Source: Impatiens glandulifera (taxonomy: Eukaryota > Streptophyta > Magnoliopsida > Ericales > Balsaminaceae). Taken from it: a stretch of DNA of 64,000 nt. The notes beneath the pieces were generated by a model. The model was not told the DNA's origin. It did no database searches and saw only the letters and a program-made list of their open reading frames with translations. Positions 12,218-24,444 of the stretch are shown here, one piece after another; the stretch's first letter is position 1, and each line of letters opens with the position of its first letter. Made by a program: the position numbers and the translations under genes. The stretch covers positions 26,343,616 to 26,407,615 of the forward strand of contig NC_061869.1 in the NCBI RefSeq assembly GCF_907164915.1. The letters are read 5' to 3'.

Positions 12218-12760
12218 ATAATGTTTAATTTCAAAGTGTAGATTGATGGGTCGAATGTTGTAGTTATTTTGGATATATATGTGAGAGTAAATTAATATTT
12301 GGGTCGGATTGTGGGTTGACCCGCCCATAAATTTTAAACGGTTTAAAATATAATAAAAAATGATATATGTATGTTTTAACTTGCAACCTAACAAAAACAA
12401 GTACAAAACTTTAACCAAATGTGATTAATTTATGATTTGCCGATGATTAATAGTCTGGTAACAATTGAAAGTGATTAAAAAATATGAAAAAATATTTGAT
12501 TGATCAAATTGTGAGGATACAACGTTAAATGTTAAAAAATATGAATCAAATATTTAATTGACCAAAGTGAAAGTATATGTTCAAGAGATAAGAGGTTCAT
12601 TCAGAAAAAAAAATATGAGAGAAGATTAGTTGTTTTATCGAAATGAATAAAATGTGAAATGAGAGAGTTTTATTTTAATATATTATTCGTGATTTATTTA
12701 AAAAAATTTAAATAATACATATTATTATAATTTTATTATTAATTTTTTTTGTTTATATTT
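11978..12760 (+). repeat. dispersed repeat R1
   Basis: Copy of R1 inside duplication copy 2. It has the same two internal blocks with gtgggt and cccataaa, then the tattattcgtgattta stretch. A (TA)n run at 12196-12217 makes the fortuitous tyrosine/isoleucine-rich ORF on the minus strand. Confidence 0.55.
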
Positions 12761-15700
12761 TTATCTGTGTGTATAGCAAAGAAATCTTCGTTTATTAATT
12801 TGCAAAGTTTAAAATCTAAAAATTATATATGATTAATTAATATTATTCATAATTAATAGGTGAATATGCTAATTTAAATTTACCATATATTTATAAATTT
12901 TATGCATTAAGAATATGGTTTATAATGTTTTGATGTTTCTTTTCCTATTTTTTTTTATACTTAATTATACATAAACGTAAATAAACACTTAAATAATATT
13001 ATTTATAACTTAAACTCTTAAACAATTTTAAAAAAATTGCAAATAACCCTAAATCATCCTTATTATTATGTTCTTTTTATGAGAATTGACAAAATAATTA
13101 TTTAGAAACAATATTTTTAATTAATTTATAGCTACAATTGTGTGTAAATATAATTATCGATTAATTTTGATAAATAAATACATTAATATTTTATATAAAT
13201 GTGGAGATACAACGATAAAAAATATATATATTTTGTAGAAACATTTTTATATAAATTTAATTATTTTTCATTTATGTTACTTTAAGAACTTTAGTATACT
13301 TTTAAAAAAAAAAAAACAAATTTAACACAATCTTAAATTTATGAATAACATATCCACACAAAAAAAATACTTAAAGTAGATTTATAGTGATAAAATTTAA
13401 GAGATAAGAAAGATATGAATAAGATGTTACATTTTAGTAAAGAGATAAGATTTCAATTGTCTAGTAATACATGTAGATATGATTCATATTTTATGCATAT
13501 TTTAATTTAAGAAATGACTTATTTAACTCATATAAATATAAATGTGAAACTAATCAAGATAAACACAAAAATGAAATATTTTGCAGAATCGTTTTAACAT
13601 GACTATTTTCCATTTATGTTTCTTGATATACATTTTTTTAAAGCAAATCTACAAAATCTTTATTTTTTGAGAAGCATATCATACGCAAGAAACTATTTTA
13701 GGAGATATAAATTTGTTGGAATAAGTTTAAGAGACAACAATAGATTAAAAAATATATTTAAGATCATATTTTAGATTATCATATTTATAATATATATATA
13801 TATATATAATATAATTTAAATTAATGCATATTTTAAATTTAAGAAATGACTTTTAATTAAAGTAATAAATTAAATTGTTTTTGTATAACTGTAAATTAAT
13901 CATTTAAATCAAAGACCATTTTAATTCAAAATAATTATAGATAAAATATAATAAGATGTACAATATATTAACCTAAATTTTATCAAAATGAACTAAGAGA
14001 TTCATCACAATAACAAATTTATCAACCTTTGTAACTTTTTAAATAAACATGTTAAAAAAAACAAAAAAAAAAACAAATCTAAAAATATAGGATCTAAGCC
14101 TTCCAAACCAAAATCTTTGAATTCAAACATAAAATAAAATTTTAAAATATTTTATAATAAAAAAAAGATTGAAATTTGACTAAAGAACTTTCTAATTAGG
14201 TTTATATATATATACAAAGTAAATGCAAGATCTAATTCAAATAAACTGTTTTTATATCAAAGCTAGTTCTTCCATATTGGTAAATAATTAATCTATCACA
14301 ATTGGCTTCATTTTTTCTTTAAAATGAAAAAGAAAATGGGAATGAGAGAAGTAGGATTACTAATATACATTCCTCTCAATGCATGGTCATGTGGTTGACT
14401 ATTGAAATCTTGATGACGACCAATATATATATATAACTAAAAATAAAAAACTTGATAATACAACAAAAAAATATTATTTATTTAGAAAAAATTATATATA
14501 CGCACAATTGTACACGAGACCTTAGATCATAACTAATCCTTTACCTAAAAAATTAACATATTACATTTTCATGGGCTAAAGTTATTTTTGGCTCAAAATG
14601 AAAATAAAAAAAGGAAGGGGAAGAAATAGGGATTACCGATAGACATCCGATCATTAACCTAGCGTCGATGTCGCCATTTATAGAATCCATCAACGCCTTT
14701 ACTCTCTACATATGTAGCTTGATTCATATCGCAACGTCTTCTTCTAAATTTTATTTATTTAGAGTGGTTATATATATATATACACAAATTGAATGCAAGA
14801 TACACTTCAAAGAAAATTCTGTCGTTTTAGCTCATACACATGCCTTTTATTGTTTAAAAGAGAAGTTTTCAATTATATTTTTATTTACGGCATACTACAT
14901 TTATTTGAAATACATGTATTGCGGTTAAAAAGTCGAAAGCGACTAATGTCAAGAATACACGCGTGTAAAAACCCATTTATGTTAGGGATACAATATGTTT
15001 ATGGGCTTATTTCGATGTAGTCCAATTAGTAACTATAAAAAAAAATAAAGAAACTTTAAGCCTAGTTTTAGACCTACAATCATTTTACATGTATAACCCC
15101 TCATTAAAGCCCCATCTAAAACTAGTGTTGATATACTTTTTTTTAATTATACTAGTGTAAATCTCTAATTCGTGACAATGAAGACTTGAATTAGTGTGAC
15201 CAAAAATTTAACTATGAGTATATAAAGTGAGATGATTAAATGATACTTAAATGAGTCTCTTTTTCACATAATATATTTAAATTTATTGTTTTAAAAATTA
15301 ATATGACATTTTCTTTAGTTTATACATTTTATGTGAACTCTTCTTTGTAATACTATGTAATAACACTTATTAATACATAAAAAAAAGGTTTGTGATATTT
15401 AAATAGTATTAAGGCATTTATAATTGATGTCATAAAACAATTATTCATTATTGCTAGCACTTCATGATTTGTTCTCTTAATAAATTATTCATAATTTTAT
15501 TTTGGTAATTGATATACTAACTACTTATAAAATTATTTTTTATTTGTTCAAATCAAATAATATAAAATAAATGTCTAGAATCAATTATGACTAGTCTCAT
15601 GATCATAAGACTAATGATTTTTTTAGATGCGAACTAACTGTTTTCATGTTAACATCAGTTATCTTATGTAAGGATCATGCATAGGAGGGGAATTACGATA

Positions 15701-16025
15701 TTATAAGTATCAAAAATATGGTACCGTAAGATCATATCGAAAAAATGTAAGGTATTGTGCCGATATTAAAATTATTTGTATGGTAAAGGTATGAAATTTT
15801 TAAATTTTTTGTATATTGAGATATACCAAAATAATATTTATCAATTAATATATATATATAATACTTATGAGGAAATAAATTTAATATAAATTTAATTAAA
15901 GAAACATAAACTTTAAAAATGAAATTAAAATATAATTATAATGTATTATTATTATTCAATATATGTTATATATATCTTAACGATATGATTGAACAAATAT
16001 TCAATCAAATTTTCAATATTTTAGA

Positions 16026-16229
16026 GCGGTGGAAAGGAGTGAAACTAAGTACTCAATCCTTTTAATTGTTGTCAAGGATATTTTTACAATTTCATCCTCA
16101 ATGGTTTCTAGTGAGTCTGCTTTTAACTTGGGTAAAATGATAGTTGATATTTTTAAGAGTAATTTGAGTCTTAAAATGGTGGAGGCATTGGTGTGCACAA
16201 ATGGACTAAAAGTGATAAATTCAACATAA
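16026..16229 (+). pseudogene. hAT transposase dimerisation-domain remnant
   Basis: About 66 codons with KYSIL, VSSESAFN and LSLKMVEALVCTNGL, the conserved pattern of the C-terminal dimerisation region of hAT transposases. The DDE/RNase H-like core and the BED zinc finger are absent. This copy is slightly better preserved than 3668-3843. Confidence 0.65.
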
Positions 16230-16461
16230 GAAAGGATCTTACATACGATGAACTTGAATTATTCAATTAAAATGAACAAATTAAAAAAAGTGAGAAATTT
16301 TTATTAATTAAGTGTAAATTAACTAATATTTATTATTATTATAATTATTATTATCTAACATGAATTGTATTATTAATTTATAAAACAAATTGTAGATACA
16401 AATGTGATTGAAGACCGTTCTGAATCTCTATCCACTTTAGTCTAACTTAAATACTATACAC

Positions 16462-17114
16462 CAGTTAATCCTATGGCTCGCATTCTAGGAAAGACTCAGC
16501 ACTCGTGATCATATCAGCAAGTATATGAGCATCCCGGACGCGAGTTGTCTTCTATACAGAGGAAATGAAAACCATAGATCACCTATTCAGGAGCTGTTGT
16601 ATTGCTTCGGAGCTTTGGGACAGATTCTATAAAATCTTGGAGCTGATCAGTTTCCCGAGCAAATGGAATGAAATCAAAGAAGCGACACTACTCAAATCCA
16701 AGGGAAATAAATTTGCAACAAGCGTGTTCAAGTACGGCTTTGGAGAAGTGGTGTATAACATTTGGAAAGAATGGAATGGAAGGGTATATGACAGAACCCG
16801 CAGGAGCGTTGAAAAGTTATGGAAATATATTATATCGGATCGTAGCGCCCTCGCAGGAACATGGAGAAGAATTCCAAGCACTAAATAGAACTAGAATATC
16901 TGTAGGAACTGAAATTTACTGTTTTTTAAACTCACTAGAATTGACAACATTGTTATCAGATAATTCATTTACGTTTTTAGCTTTTTAGCTTTTATTCAGA
17001 ATATTATGACTTCAAAATAATTATAGGCCTGTCTAGAATAATCTCTTAAACTTGTGGTTTTTTCCCATTTTTGAGAATTTTTAATGAAATTACGCTAAGT
17101 CGTTTTTCAAAAAC
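16462..17114 (+). mobile_element. 5'-truncated LINE with zf-RVT remnant
   Basis: A perfect 13-bp duplication AAATACTATACAC flanks it (16449-16461 and 17115-17127), and it ends in an A-rich tail. The plus frame from 16565 reads MKTIDHLFRSC, SELWDRF, VYNIWKEWNGR. This is the zinc-binding region found at the C-terminus of plant LINE ORF2 proteins, where it follows the reverse transcriptase. A one-base shift separates an upstream part (ISKYMSIPDASCLL). It is 5' truncated and has no RT core. Confidence 0.75.
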
Positions 17115-17449
17115 AAATACTATACACTTATATTTATTGTTGATAATTTCAGTTTTTAACGTCAGCTAGTTTTTAAAAATGATAGATTTAAAAAAGAATG
17201 TTTTATTTTATAATAAATAACTTTAATTTTTGATTTTGTGTAACATTTGTTTAGTAACTATATTAAATTGTTTTTTTGTTTAAGTTATTATGTTTTTTCA
17301 GATATGAAATGTATAATATAATATCGTACCGAAATTAAGGTATACCAAAATTCAGGTTAAACAATGTATACATATTTCTATACCGAAACTTTCGATAAGA
17401 TATAAGATATGTATAATAAATGAAAGTATATCGTAATAACCTACCCTTA

Positions 17450-18479
17450 ATCATACCCTTTAATACTTTGAAACAAGTTATTTACACTTTGAAACAAGTT
17501 ATTTACATTTTGTAAGAAGGCATACATGTTGTGTTTAAGTAACTAATGAATGCATCATAAAGTTTGATTCAAGTTATATATTGGGATTATTAGGTTTTAA
17601 GTGGAATTTCAGATCCAATCTCGTGATCTATATGCTAAATTAATAAGATCGTTAATGCATATTGTTATTAGAAAATCAATGTTAATGTGTGAACTGGTTC
17701 AGCCCTATGGATACCGAAGGAGATAAGAGCCTCACGTGTTGTTCATTGGTTCACACAAGCTCGGTTATAATTTCTTACGACTCCTTAAACGAATGAACAA
17801 GGGTAACACTCACTATTATTGTTTAATTGAAAAGATGGTAATCTCATATAACTTACAATCTTTTTTAAGAAAAGTGATTATACATGTATTTTACAACAAC
17901 TTCAAGTAAAGTAATTGTGTTGAGTCCCACTTTTAATTGATCTCGCATCGTCACAAGGTTTTGATTTATTAAATAGGTCATAGAATATTTAAAGAGAGTA
18001 TACTCAAAATAATGAAATTTTTCTTTAATTACCTTTTGATTATATATATTATTTTATTTCATAAATAGTTAATATATTTTTTAAAATTTTAACACTATAA
18101 TTAAACTATTTAATTATATATTATTTATTTTAGAGATAAATAATATTCTATTAAAATCTTAATTGTATAATTAAACCCATTAAATTATATATATTGTTTT
18201 ATTTAATAAATAAATAATATATTTATTATTAATAATATCTAATATATTTGTTAATAATAAATCATTATTTGCTTTGATCTAATATGTCAATTCTTAGTGT
18301 GACCTCAATAAACTCAATTATAATAGTTATAGGTTTTTACCTTATTGTATTTGTCTTCTAGCAAAACATTACAACTCCTAAAATAATTAAATTAAAATAT
18401 TTTCAATAATTGTTATATCCAAAATTATTCCTCACACATTAAATTAAAAGAGACAATTCCTTCAATCACTCACTTGTCA
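17450..18479. other. AT-rich DNA without recognised genes
   Basis: Contains a 21-bp direct repeat (ctttgaaacaagttatttac plus one base, at 17466 and 17487) and long AT-rich stretches. No ORF, RNA or transposon end is convincing. Confidence 0.4.
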
Positions 18480-19070
<591 letters not shown>

Positions 19071-19254
19071 TGTGCAAATACATTTGTCTCTTAATATCTT
19101 ATTTGATGATATGGTGACTATAAACTTTTAATAATAACAACTTCAATTCATTTAATGGGGTTTCATTCACTAGATCATTTAAAATTAACACATTTGTTAA
19201 TAATGAATTATTTGGACATATTATTTAATATCCATCAAATAATAAATAAGGTTG

Positions 19255-19340
19255 TGTTAGAGTATAATATAATATTGATATTATCATAAATTATAATATT
19301 GTGATCATATCTTACAAATATATTATATTATACTCTAACA
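19255..19340 (-). repeat. 86-bp inverted repeat, likely LTR end of N copia
   Basis: The two ends are perfect 21-bp inverted repeats (tgttagagtataatataata plus one base). The sequence also matches the end of the LTR at 20428-20514. On the minus strand it is preceded by a purine-rich gagtgagga, fitting a polypurine tract followed by a 3' LTR. It is therefore either a truncated 3' LTR or a foldback element derived from one. Confidence 0.4.
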
Positions 19341-19544
19341 TCCTCACTCAAATTCATGATGCAATAACAATAAGCATTGAGAGTTTGACAGTCAGAAAAC
19401 GAAAGCGCGGACGTTAAGAAGTTACGCATCATTCTTAATCTTCATCTCTTCTTTCTATTCTATTTTGTGCCAAAAAAACAGCTCTTATTCGATTCAGACC
19501 AAACAAAATTAACAACCAAACCAAAACCAATCAAACCAAGTTTC

Positions 19545-19980
19545 ACAAACTCTTCCAAAAAACCAAACTAAAATCAACAACCCACAAATCAATCAAACCA
19601 AACTTTATAAACTAAGGAAAAACCCAAACCAAATTCAACTCACTATTTTCAACAACAACCAAAACCAAACCAATCAAACCAAGTTTCACAAACATAGGGA
19701 AACACCAAACCAAATTCAACTCTTTATACTCAATAAAACAACCAAAACCAATCAAACAAAGACTAATCAAACAAAGACCAATCAAACCAAACTTTACAAA
19801 CTTAGGAAAAACCCAAACCAAGTTCAACTCACTATTTTCAACAACAACCAAAACCAAACCAATCAAACCAAATTTCACAAACATAGGGATACACCAAACC
19901 AAATTCAACTCCCTATACTCAACAAAACAACCAAAACCAATCAAACAAAGACTATCAAACAAAGACCAATCAAACCAAGC
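19545..19980. repeat. tandem repeat, period about 187 bp, CCAAA-rich
   Basis: The block starting ctaaggaaaaaccc (19613) recurs as cttaggaaaaaccc (19801), with smaller internal repeats of aaaccaatcaaacc. The minus-strand ORF here is a by-product of the repeat. Confidence 0.7.
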
Positions 19981-20326
19981 TTCAAAAACTCACTTCTTAT
20001 TTCCTCTCCTCCAAGACAAATAATAAAATCAACATTCTTCTAAACTAGCTAATTCAACCAAACCAACCTTCAATTTGTCCAAGTTACCCTCCTTACTTAA
20101 GAACAAAACAATCAAACTCATTTCAACCAAGATACCAAAATCTAAATCTAACTAGACGAAAACAAATTCACTCAAATGAAATCCAAAACTTGAGATAAGT
20201 TGCTTAAGACCACCGACAAAAATAATATTAATAATAAATGATTAAAGCCTTCCATCAATTTCTTAAGTAGCCATTGATGGAGGCAACGGAGGACTATCAC
20301 TTGATTGACTCAAGAACGATAACAAG

Positions 20327-20338
20327 GCTCTAATACCA
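20327..20338 (-). other. primer-binding site of N copia
   Basis: Read on the minus strand, TGGTATTAGAGC differs by one base from the usual plant copia site TGGTATCAGAGC, complementary to the initiator tRNA-Met 3' end. It directly follows the CA end of the LTR. Confidence 0.6.
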
Positions 20339-20514
20339 TGTTAAACTAAAGAAAGAAATATTGTATTGAATTGTTATACATGGTTACATAAATTATGTCT
20401 ATTATATAGACATTATAATTGACATATAAGAAACTAAATAATATAATATTGATATTATCATAATTTATAATATTGTGATAATATATTACAAATAAATTAT
20501 ATTATACTCTAGCA
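20339..20514 (-). repeat. 176-bp LTR of a small minus-strand copia (N)
   Basis: On the minus strand it starts tgctagag and ends tttaaca, immediately followed by the primer-binding site. The internal region to its left (19341-20326) carries only a short gag-like start and the 187-bp repeats, so the unit 19255-20514 may be a non-autonomous TRIM-like element. Confidence 0.5.
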
Positions 20515-20649
20515 GGATGAAATATCATATCACAAAACCATCAAGTCAAATATAAAATTAGTGTCTAACACACATAATACAAAAACAAACTCCAAGACAT
20601 TCTCCAATGCATTTGAGACCCTTAGTTCTTCACTTGAGAAGAAGAAGCT

Positions 20650-21300
20650 CTCGTTTGACTCAAATAATGATGACTCTCACTTCAGTGCCTAAGCTGTAAT
20701 CTTCTCATTAATATATACCTTCTTAATTTCACTTATAGTGATGATGTGTCCTATAAGTTGACATCTCTTCATAATGTGTATATATTTGGAGTTCAAAGTT
20801 GGATCCTTTGTATAGGCTATGACATCATTGTTTTCAAAATAGATGTCAATAGATACTAAAATGTTAGGAACAACACAATATTTATCTAGGAACTTTCTCA
20901 TCCGTACGGTCTCATTTATTACTACACTAGCAGCAATGTACTAAGTCTCTATTGTATAATCTAAATTATACTACATGGGACTCTTTCAGCTCATAGTTCC
21001 TCTATTAAAGATGAAGACATAACACGATTTGAGACTTTAATTCTAAAAGTTTGCATCAATATAATCTTATACGATCAAATTTACATATCTCCATATATTA
21101 AGATATCATTATTGTTTTTTTTCAAGTACTTCATGATATTCTTATATGTGCTTCACTATGTTTCTGCAAAACATTGATTGTTATATGTGACAAATTTTCA
21201 AAATGTCTACAACATCTAGAAACCATGCTATACATGATAAATCCTACAACATAAGCTATGAAATCTTGTTTATATTCTCAAGCTTGGCATGTGTTGTAGA
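20650..21300 (-). pseudogene. decayed copia RT/RNase H (minus strand)
   Basis: Minus-strand frames give YIAASVV then MRKFLDK, then IYFENNDVIA and KHIMKR-like and HIITIS motifs. This is the usual plant copia RNase H order (EAEYIAA, then CDN.GAI, then KHV.RR..LIREI). Further upstream GFIMYSMV matches the GSIMYAM motif. It has many stops and frameshifts. It ends at about 21300 and the plus-strand element 0 starts shortly after. Confidence 0.6.
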
Positions 21301-21422
21301 ACACTGCATCTTGTCGAGATATTTGTTATGTTGAATAAAAAAAATTACTTAGAATCTTTCATCTATCAAGAATCTATATATCTTAATTCAATTGTGTACT
21401 AGTCTTTTTTACAAGTCTTTTA

Positions 21423-22958
21423 TTGAAAAATATTTCTTTTGTCATCCATTTACAAAATCTAACATCAGAATGTGATTCCAATAAGTATGAACTGTATTAT
21501 GGGAGAATTCCCACAGTTTCATACTTCAAAGTATTCGGGTGTAAATGTTTTATTCATAACAATGGAATGGTTTATTTGACCGCTTTTGATGCCAATGCAG
21601 ATGTTGGATTCATGTTGGGATATTCCTCAGTAAGAAAGGCTTAAAGAGTATTTAACAACATAACTTAAACTGTTGAGGAATCCCTTCATGTTATATTTGA
21701 TGAGCCTGTTGAGAGTAACTCCATTGATCCCATTGACATTTCTAATAGATTAGAACCGATTAGTCTTGAGACTGTAAGTGAGGAAAAAACTCTAGATAAA
21801 CGGATGTCATTGTCTGATCCTGTGGCTGATCCGGTTGAAATCCAACATGACGTACAAAATCCTGTTCAACAAACTGTTGAGAGTTCGGACGTTGTGGAGT
21901 CACATGGTCAGATGACCAATCCCTTTGATCCAACTTCAGATGGAACAAGAATCATCCACCAAAATTGATCATTAGAAATCCTTTCTCTCCTCGAAGGACA
22001 AGACGTCAATTAATGGGTGAAATGGCCAATTCTGCATTTATTTCTCAGCTGGAGAAAGGAACCATATAATTAATGGATGCATGACAAATTTGAAATGAGT
22101 ATGATGGGAGAATTAACTTTCTTCCTCGGTCTCCAAGTTTGTCAGCTGGAGAAAGGAACCTTCATCAATCAGGCCAAGTATACCAAAGAGTTACTAAAGA
22201 AGTTTGGAATGGAGAACTGCTCTACTGCAGCCACTCCAATGAGATCCTCTAGTAAATTGGACAAAGATGATAGTGGTCAAAGTGTAGATGTCACAGCCTA
22301 TAGAGGTCTTATTGGGTCACTACTATATGTTACTGCTAGTAGACCAGATATCCAATTTACTTTTGGTGTCTGTGGAAGATTCCAGGCTAATCCTAAACTT
22401 TCTCACTTTACTAATGCTAAACGCATTTTGAAATATTTAAAGGTAACTCAAAATGTGGGACTGTGGTATCTAAAGGATTCCAATTTTAATTTGACTAGTT
22501 TTTCAGATGTAGTTTATGCAGGGTACAAAATTGATAGAAAAAGCACGAGTGGAACTTTCCAGTTGCTTGGAGATCGTCTTATCTCATGGTTCGACAAGAA
22601 GCAGACGTCGGTTGCCACGTCTACAGCTGAAGCAGAGTACCTTGCTGCTGGCAGTTGTTGCTCCCAGGTTCTGTGGATTCAACAACAGCTTAAAGACTAT
22701 GAGATTGAAGTTGAAGAATCCCCAATTTTTTGCGACAACACAAGTGCTATCGCAATAACCTATAATCTAGTTTTGCACGATCGGACAAAGCACATCGAAA
22801 TCAGGCATCACTTTATCCGAGAGCATGTCAATCAGAAATAGATTCGTCTTGAATACATCCCAATAAATTAACAAACGGCAGACATCTTCACGAAGCCTCT
22901 ACCCGAAGCTAAGTTTTCTCACTTTAGAAGCATTTTAGGACTTATTGATCTTGATTGA
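21423..22958 (+). pseudogene. element 0: broken copia integrase/RNase H
   Basis: Integrase C-terminal region (ELYYGRIPTV, KVFGCKCFIHNN, FMLGYSS) at 21423-21644, a linker with stops to about 22000, then the end of RT and the whole RNase H from 22077 (ASRPDI, STAEAEYLAAGSC, FCDNTSAI, RTKHIEIRHHFIREH). The RT core with YVDD is missing. At the deletion an 18-bp sequence, cagctggagaaaggaacc, is present twice (22046 and 22143), suggesting template switching. Residues resemble the K elements but are clearly more distant. Confidence 0.75.
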
Positions 22959-23059
22959 TGTTGTGATATGCATAAATTGAGGGGGGAAATTGGTTCAAAC
23001 GTAAATGGACAGACATGAAGACAGAGGTCTCAATACGTCCAATGGACTAGAAGTTTAAG

Positions 23060-23215
23060 AAGCATAACCACTTAGACGTACGTCTACTCAAGAAGTTTTT
23101 ATCTTCTCTCGGGAACTCACATCTTTGTTAATTAACCCGCGTGGTTAGACGTATACGTCTAATAAGACACGTGATTAGACGCTTGCGTCTAATAGACCCA
23201 TGCGTCTAATAGACG
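23060..23215. promoter_or_regulatory. cluster of ATTAGACG/CGTCTAAT palindromes
   Basis: Perfect palindromes TAGACGTACGTCTA (23073-23086) and TTAGACGTATACGTCTAA (23145-23162), and an interrupted one (23174-23193), followed by more CGTCTAAT half-sites. They lie between RNase H and the accessory gene of element 0. The LTR of element D carries the same motif, so this is probably a regulatory module of that family. Confidence 0.45.
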
Positions 23216-23672
23216 AATTTCCCAATTATAAGTGAAGAATGTGAAAAGTAGATTAAATGTCTAACTACTTGTGTACTTAGACTTTTCATTTTCTGGCTAT
23301 CTGGACAGCTGTCATATGTAAAGGTATCTGTCTATGTACTATTTTCTCGCCAAAAATAAACCAGTCACTTCTCAAATAGATTAAAGACAAGTGTCTCTCA
23401 ATTTTTTAAAGTGACTAAAATTTCTGATAACGTTCTTCTATACGTCTAATACTGATTGTGCAGTTTCATGATTAATATTAATTGATAGACGTGTCCCTTG
23501 GGAATAGGGTTCTAAAATTTTTTACGGTTGGTATAATCATTAAATATTAATTGTTTCACGTTAGCTCTCTGATATTTAATGAATGGTGTCACTCAAATGG
23601 TTGAGTACTCCTAAATCCTTGTCTCTCTCTCTAGAATTTGAATCGTCAAATTCTTGTGTTCATCCTGACAAA

Positions 23673-24375
23673 ATGACTTCTTTCACTCCAAAATCCCTGC
23701 AAGTATATTTCAAATGTGTTTCTACTCTGACGATTCCTGGAATGATTCAAATGTTTAAATCATTGAAAGCCTCTAGGTTGAAGAAGTTTCTTCGCCCTCA
23801 CTGCATTTATCACGAACAAGTTATTCGTGAGTTCTTCGAATCTTCTAGCTTTTACCACAGCAAATACATTTGTGCAAATATTCTTGGCAAAGACATCTGC
23901 TTCTCTGAAGAAACATTTGGCTTGTTCTTAAGACTCCCAACCAAAGAATCCATGAGTTTCCTCCTTCCTCAAATGAGATTCTGTCTGAAATGATGAATGT
24001 CTTTTCGGATCAAACCTCCGAAGAGGAAACTCTTCATGTTGAGTATCACGGGAAGAGTAACCGCTTGAGATTTTAGTATGCCCTACTCCACGACATTATC
24101 TCCAAATCCTTTCTTGCAAAAGACTCCTCCTACATCTAGTGTACGAAGGTCTTTTAAATAATGGTGGTCATCAGAAGGGGTGTAGCCATCAACTGGTCGA
24201 AATTCCTCCTCAACAACCTGGTCAAAATGATCTGCTACCAGAAGAAGATCTTCGGTTATGATGCTCCTCTTTGCGCATTCCTTTGATGTCTTCTTGATGA
24301 ACCTGGTCAAGAGTTTCACTCCTCTTCTAAAATCTTGAACAACCAGAAGGTTGTCGATTATGTCCTTAGTTGTGG
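23673..24375 (+). pseudogene. element 0 accessory gene, distant ORF A/B/C homologue
   Basis: From Met 23673 the frame reads an SLQVYF start, GMIQMFKSL, LKKFL, EQVIREFF, a 'FSEETFGLFLRLP' core and then a stop at 23991. Shifted frames continue with YALLHDIISKS, INWSKFL and APLCAFL. The order and spacing are the same as in K-element ORFs A and B (SGL..FL, V.EFF, TEE.FA..F.LPTEG, Y.LL..I..KS, INW..., AP...FL). It is broken by at least two frameshifts and stops, and is cut at about 24378 against M copia. Function unknown. I believe similar proteins are predicted in Lamiales genomes. Confidence 0.6.
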
Positions 24376-24379
24376 AGTG

Positions 24380-24444
24380 ATGATTGTCCAGACAACCAGT
24401 CCAGTCGGAGTTAGAAAAGGAAGATATATCGAGAGAAGATATTG
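24380..24444 (-). pseudogene. M copia RNase H, part split off by element 1
   Basis: On the minus strand it encodes SNSDWTGCLD, the RNase H motif that should follow KRILRYLRHTPHHELLIRP encoded at 38423-38490. Joining across element 1 and removing one TSD copy restores the domain order. Confidence 0.65.
24440..24444 (+). repeat. target-site duplication TATTG of element 1 (left)
   Basis: TATTG here and at 38423-38427 flank element 1 exactly. Five bp is the usual copia integrase footprint. Confidence 0.9.

Larger units (their letters stand above)
11978..17337 (+). repeat. 5-kb segmental duplication, copy 2
   Basis: Second copy of 12-4957. It holds the same ordered landmarks: the R1 repeat, an AT-rich middle, an hAT remnant and a LINE inside the hAT. 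Because the LINE target duplication is the same in both copies, the duplication came after both insertions. The 13210-15680 part has no recognisable gene; its short ORFs around 14668-15020 are not conserved in copy 1 and look fortuitous. Confidence 0.85.
15682..17449 (+). mobile_element. hAT element with both ends, 1.77 kb
   Basis: The left end taggaggggaattacgatat and the reverse complement of the right end (taagggtaggttattacgatat) are imperfect inverted repeats. The adjoining 8 bp are atcatgca and atcatacc, six of eight identical, as expected for an old 8-bp hAT target duplication. Internal content is only the transposase C-terminal remnant (16026-16229) and a LINE (16462-17114), so it is non-autonomous. 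Confidence 0.55.

Noticed and set aside
14668..15020. Two overlapping plus-strand ORFs of 75-86 codons
   Set aside because: The duplicate region at 2370-2650 does not preserve them, and they have no recognisable domain.
19612..19962. 116-codon minus-strand ORF with leucine/valine-rich repeats
   Set aside because: It is explained wholly by the 187-bp CCAAA-rich tandem repeat; there is no start context, homology or conserved copy.
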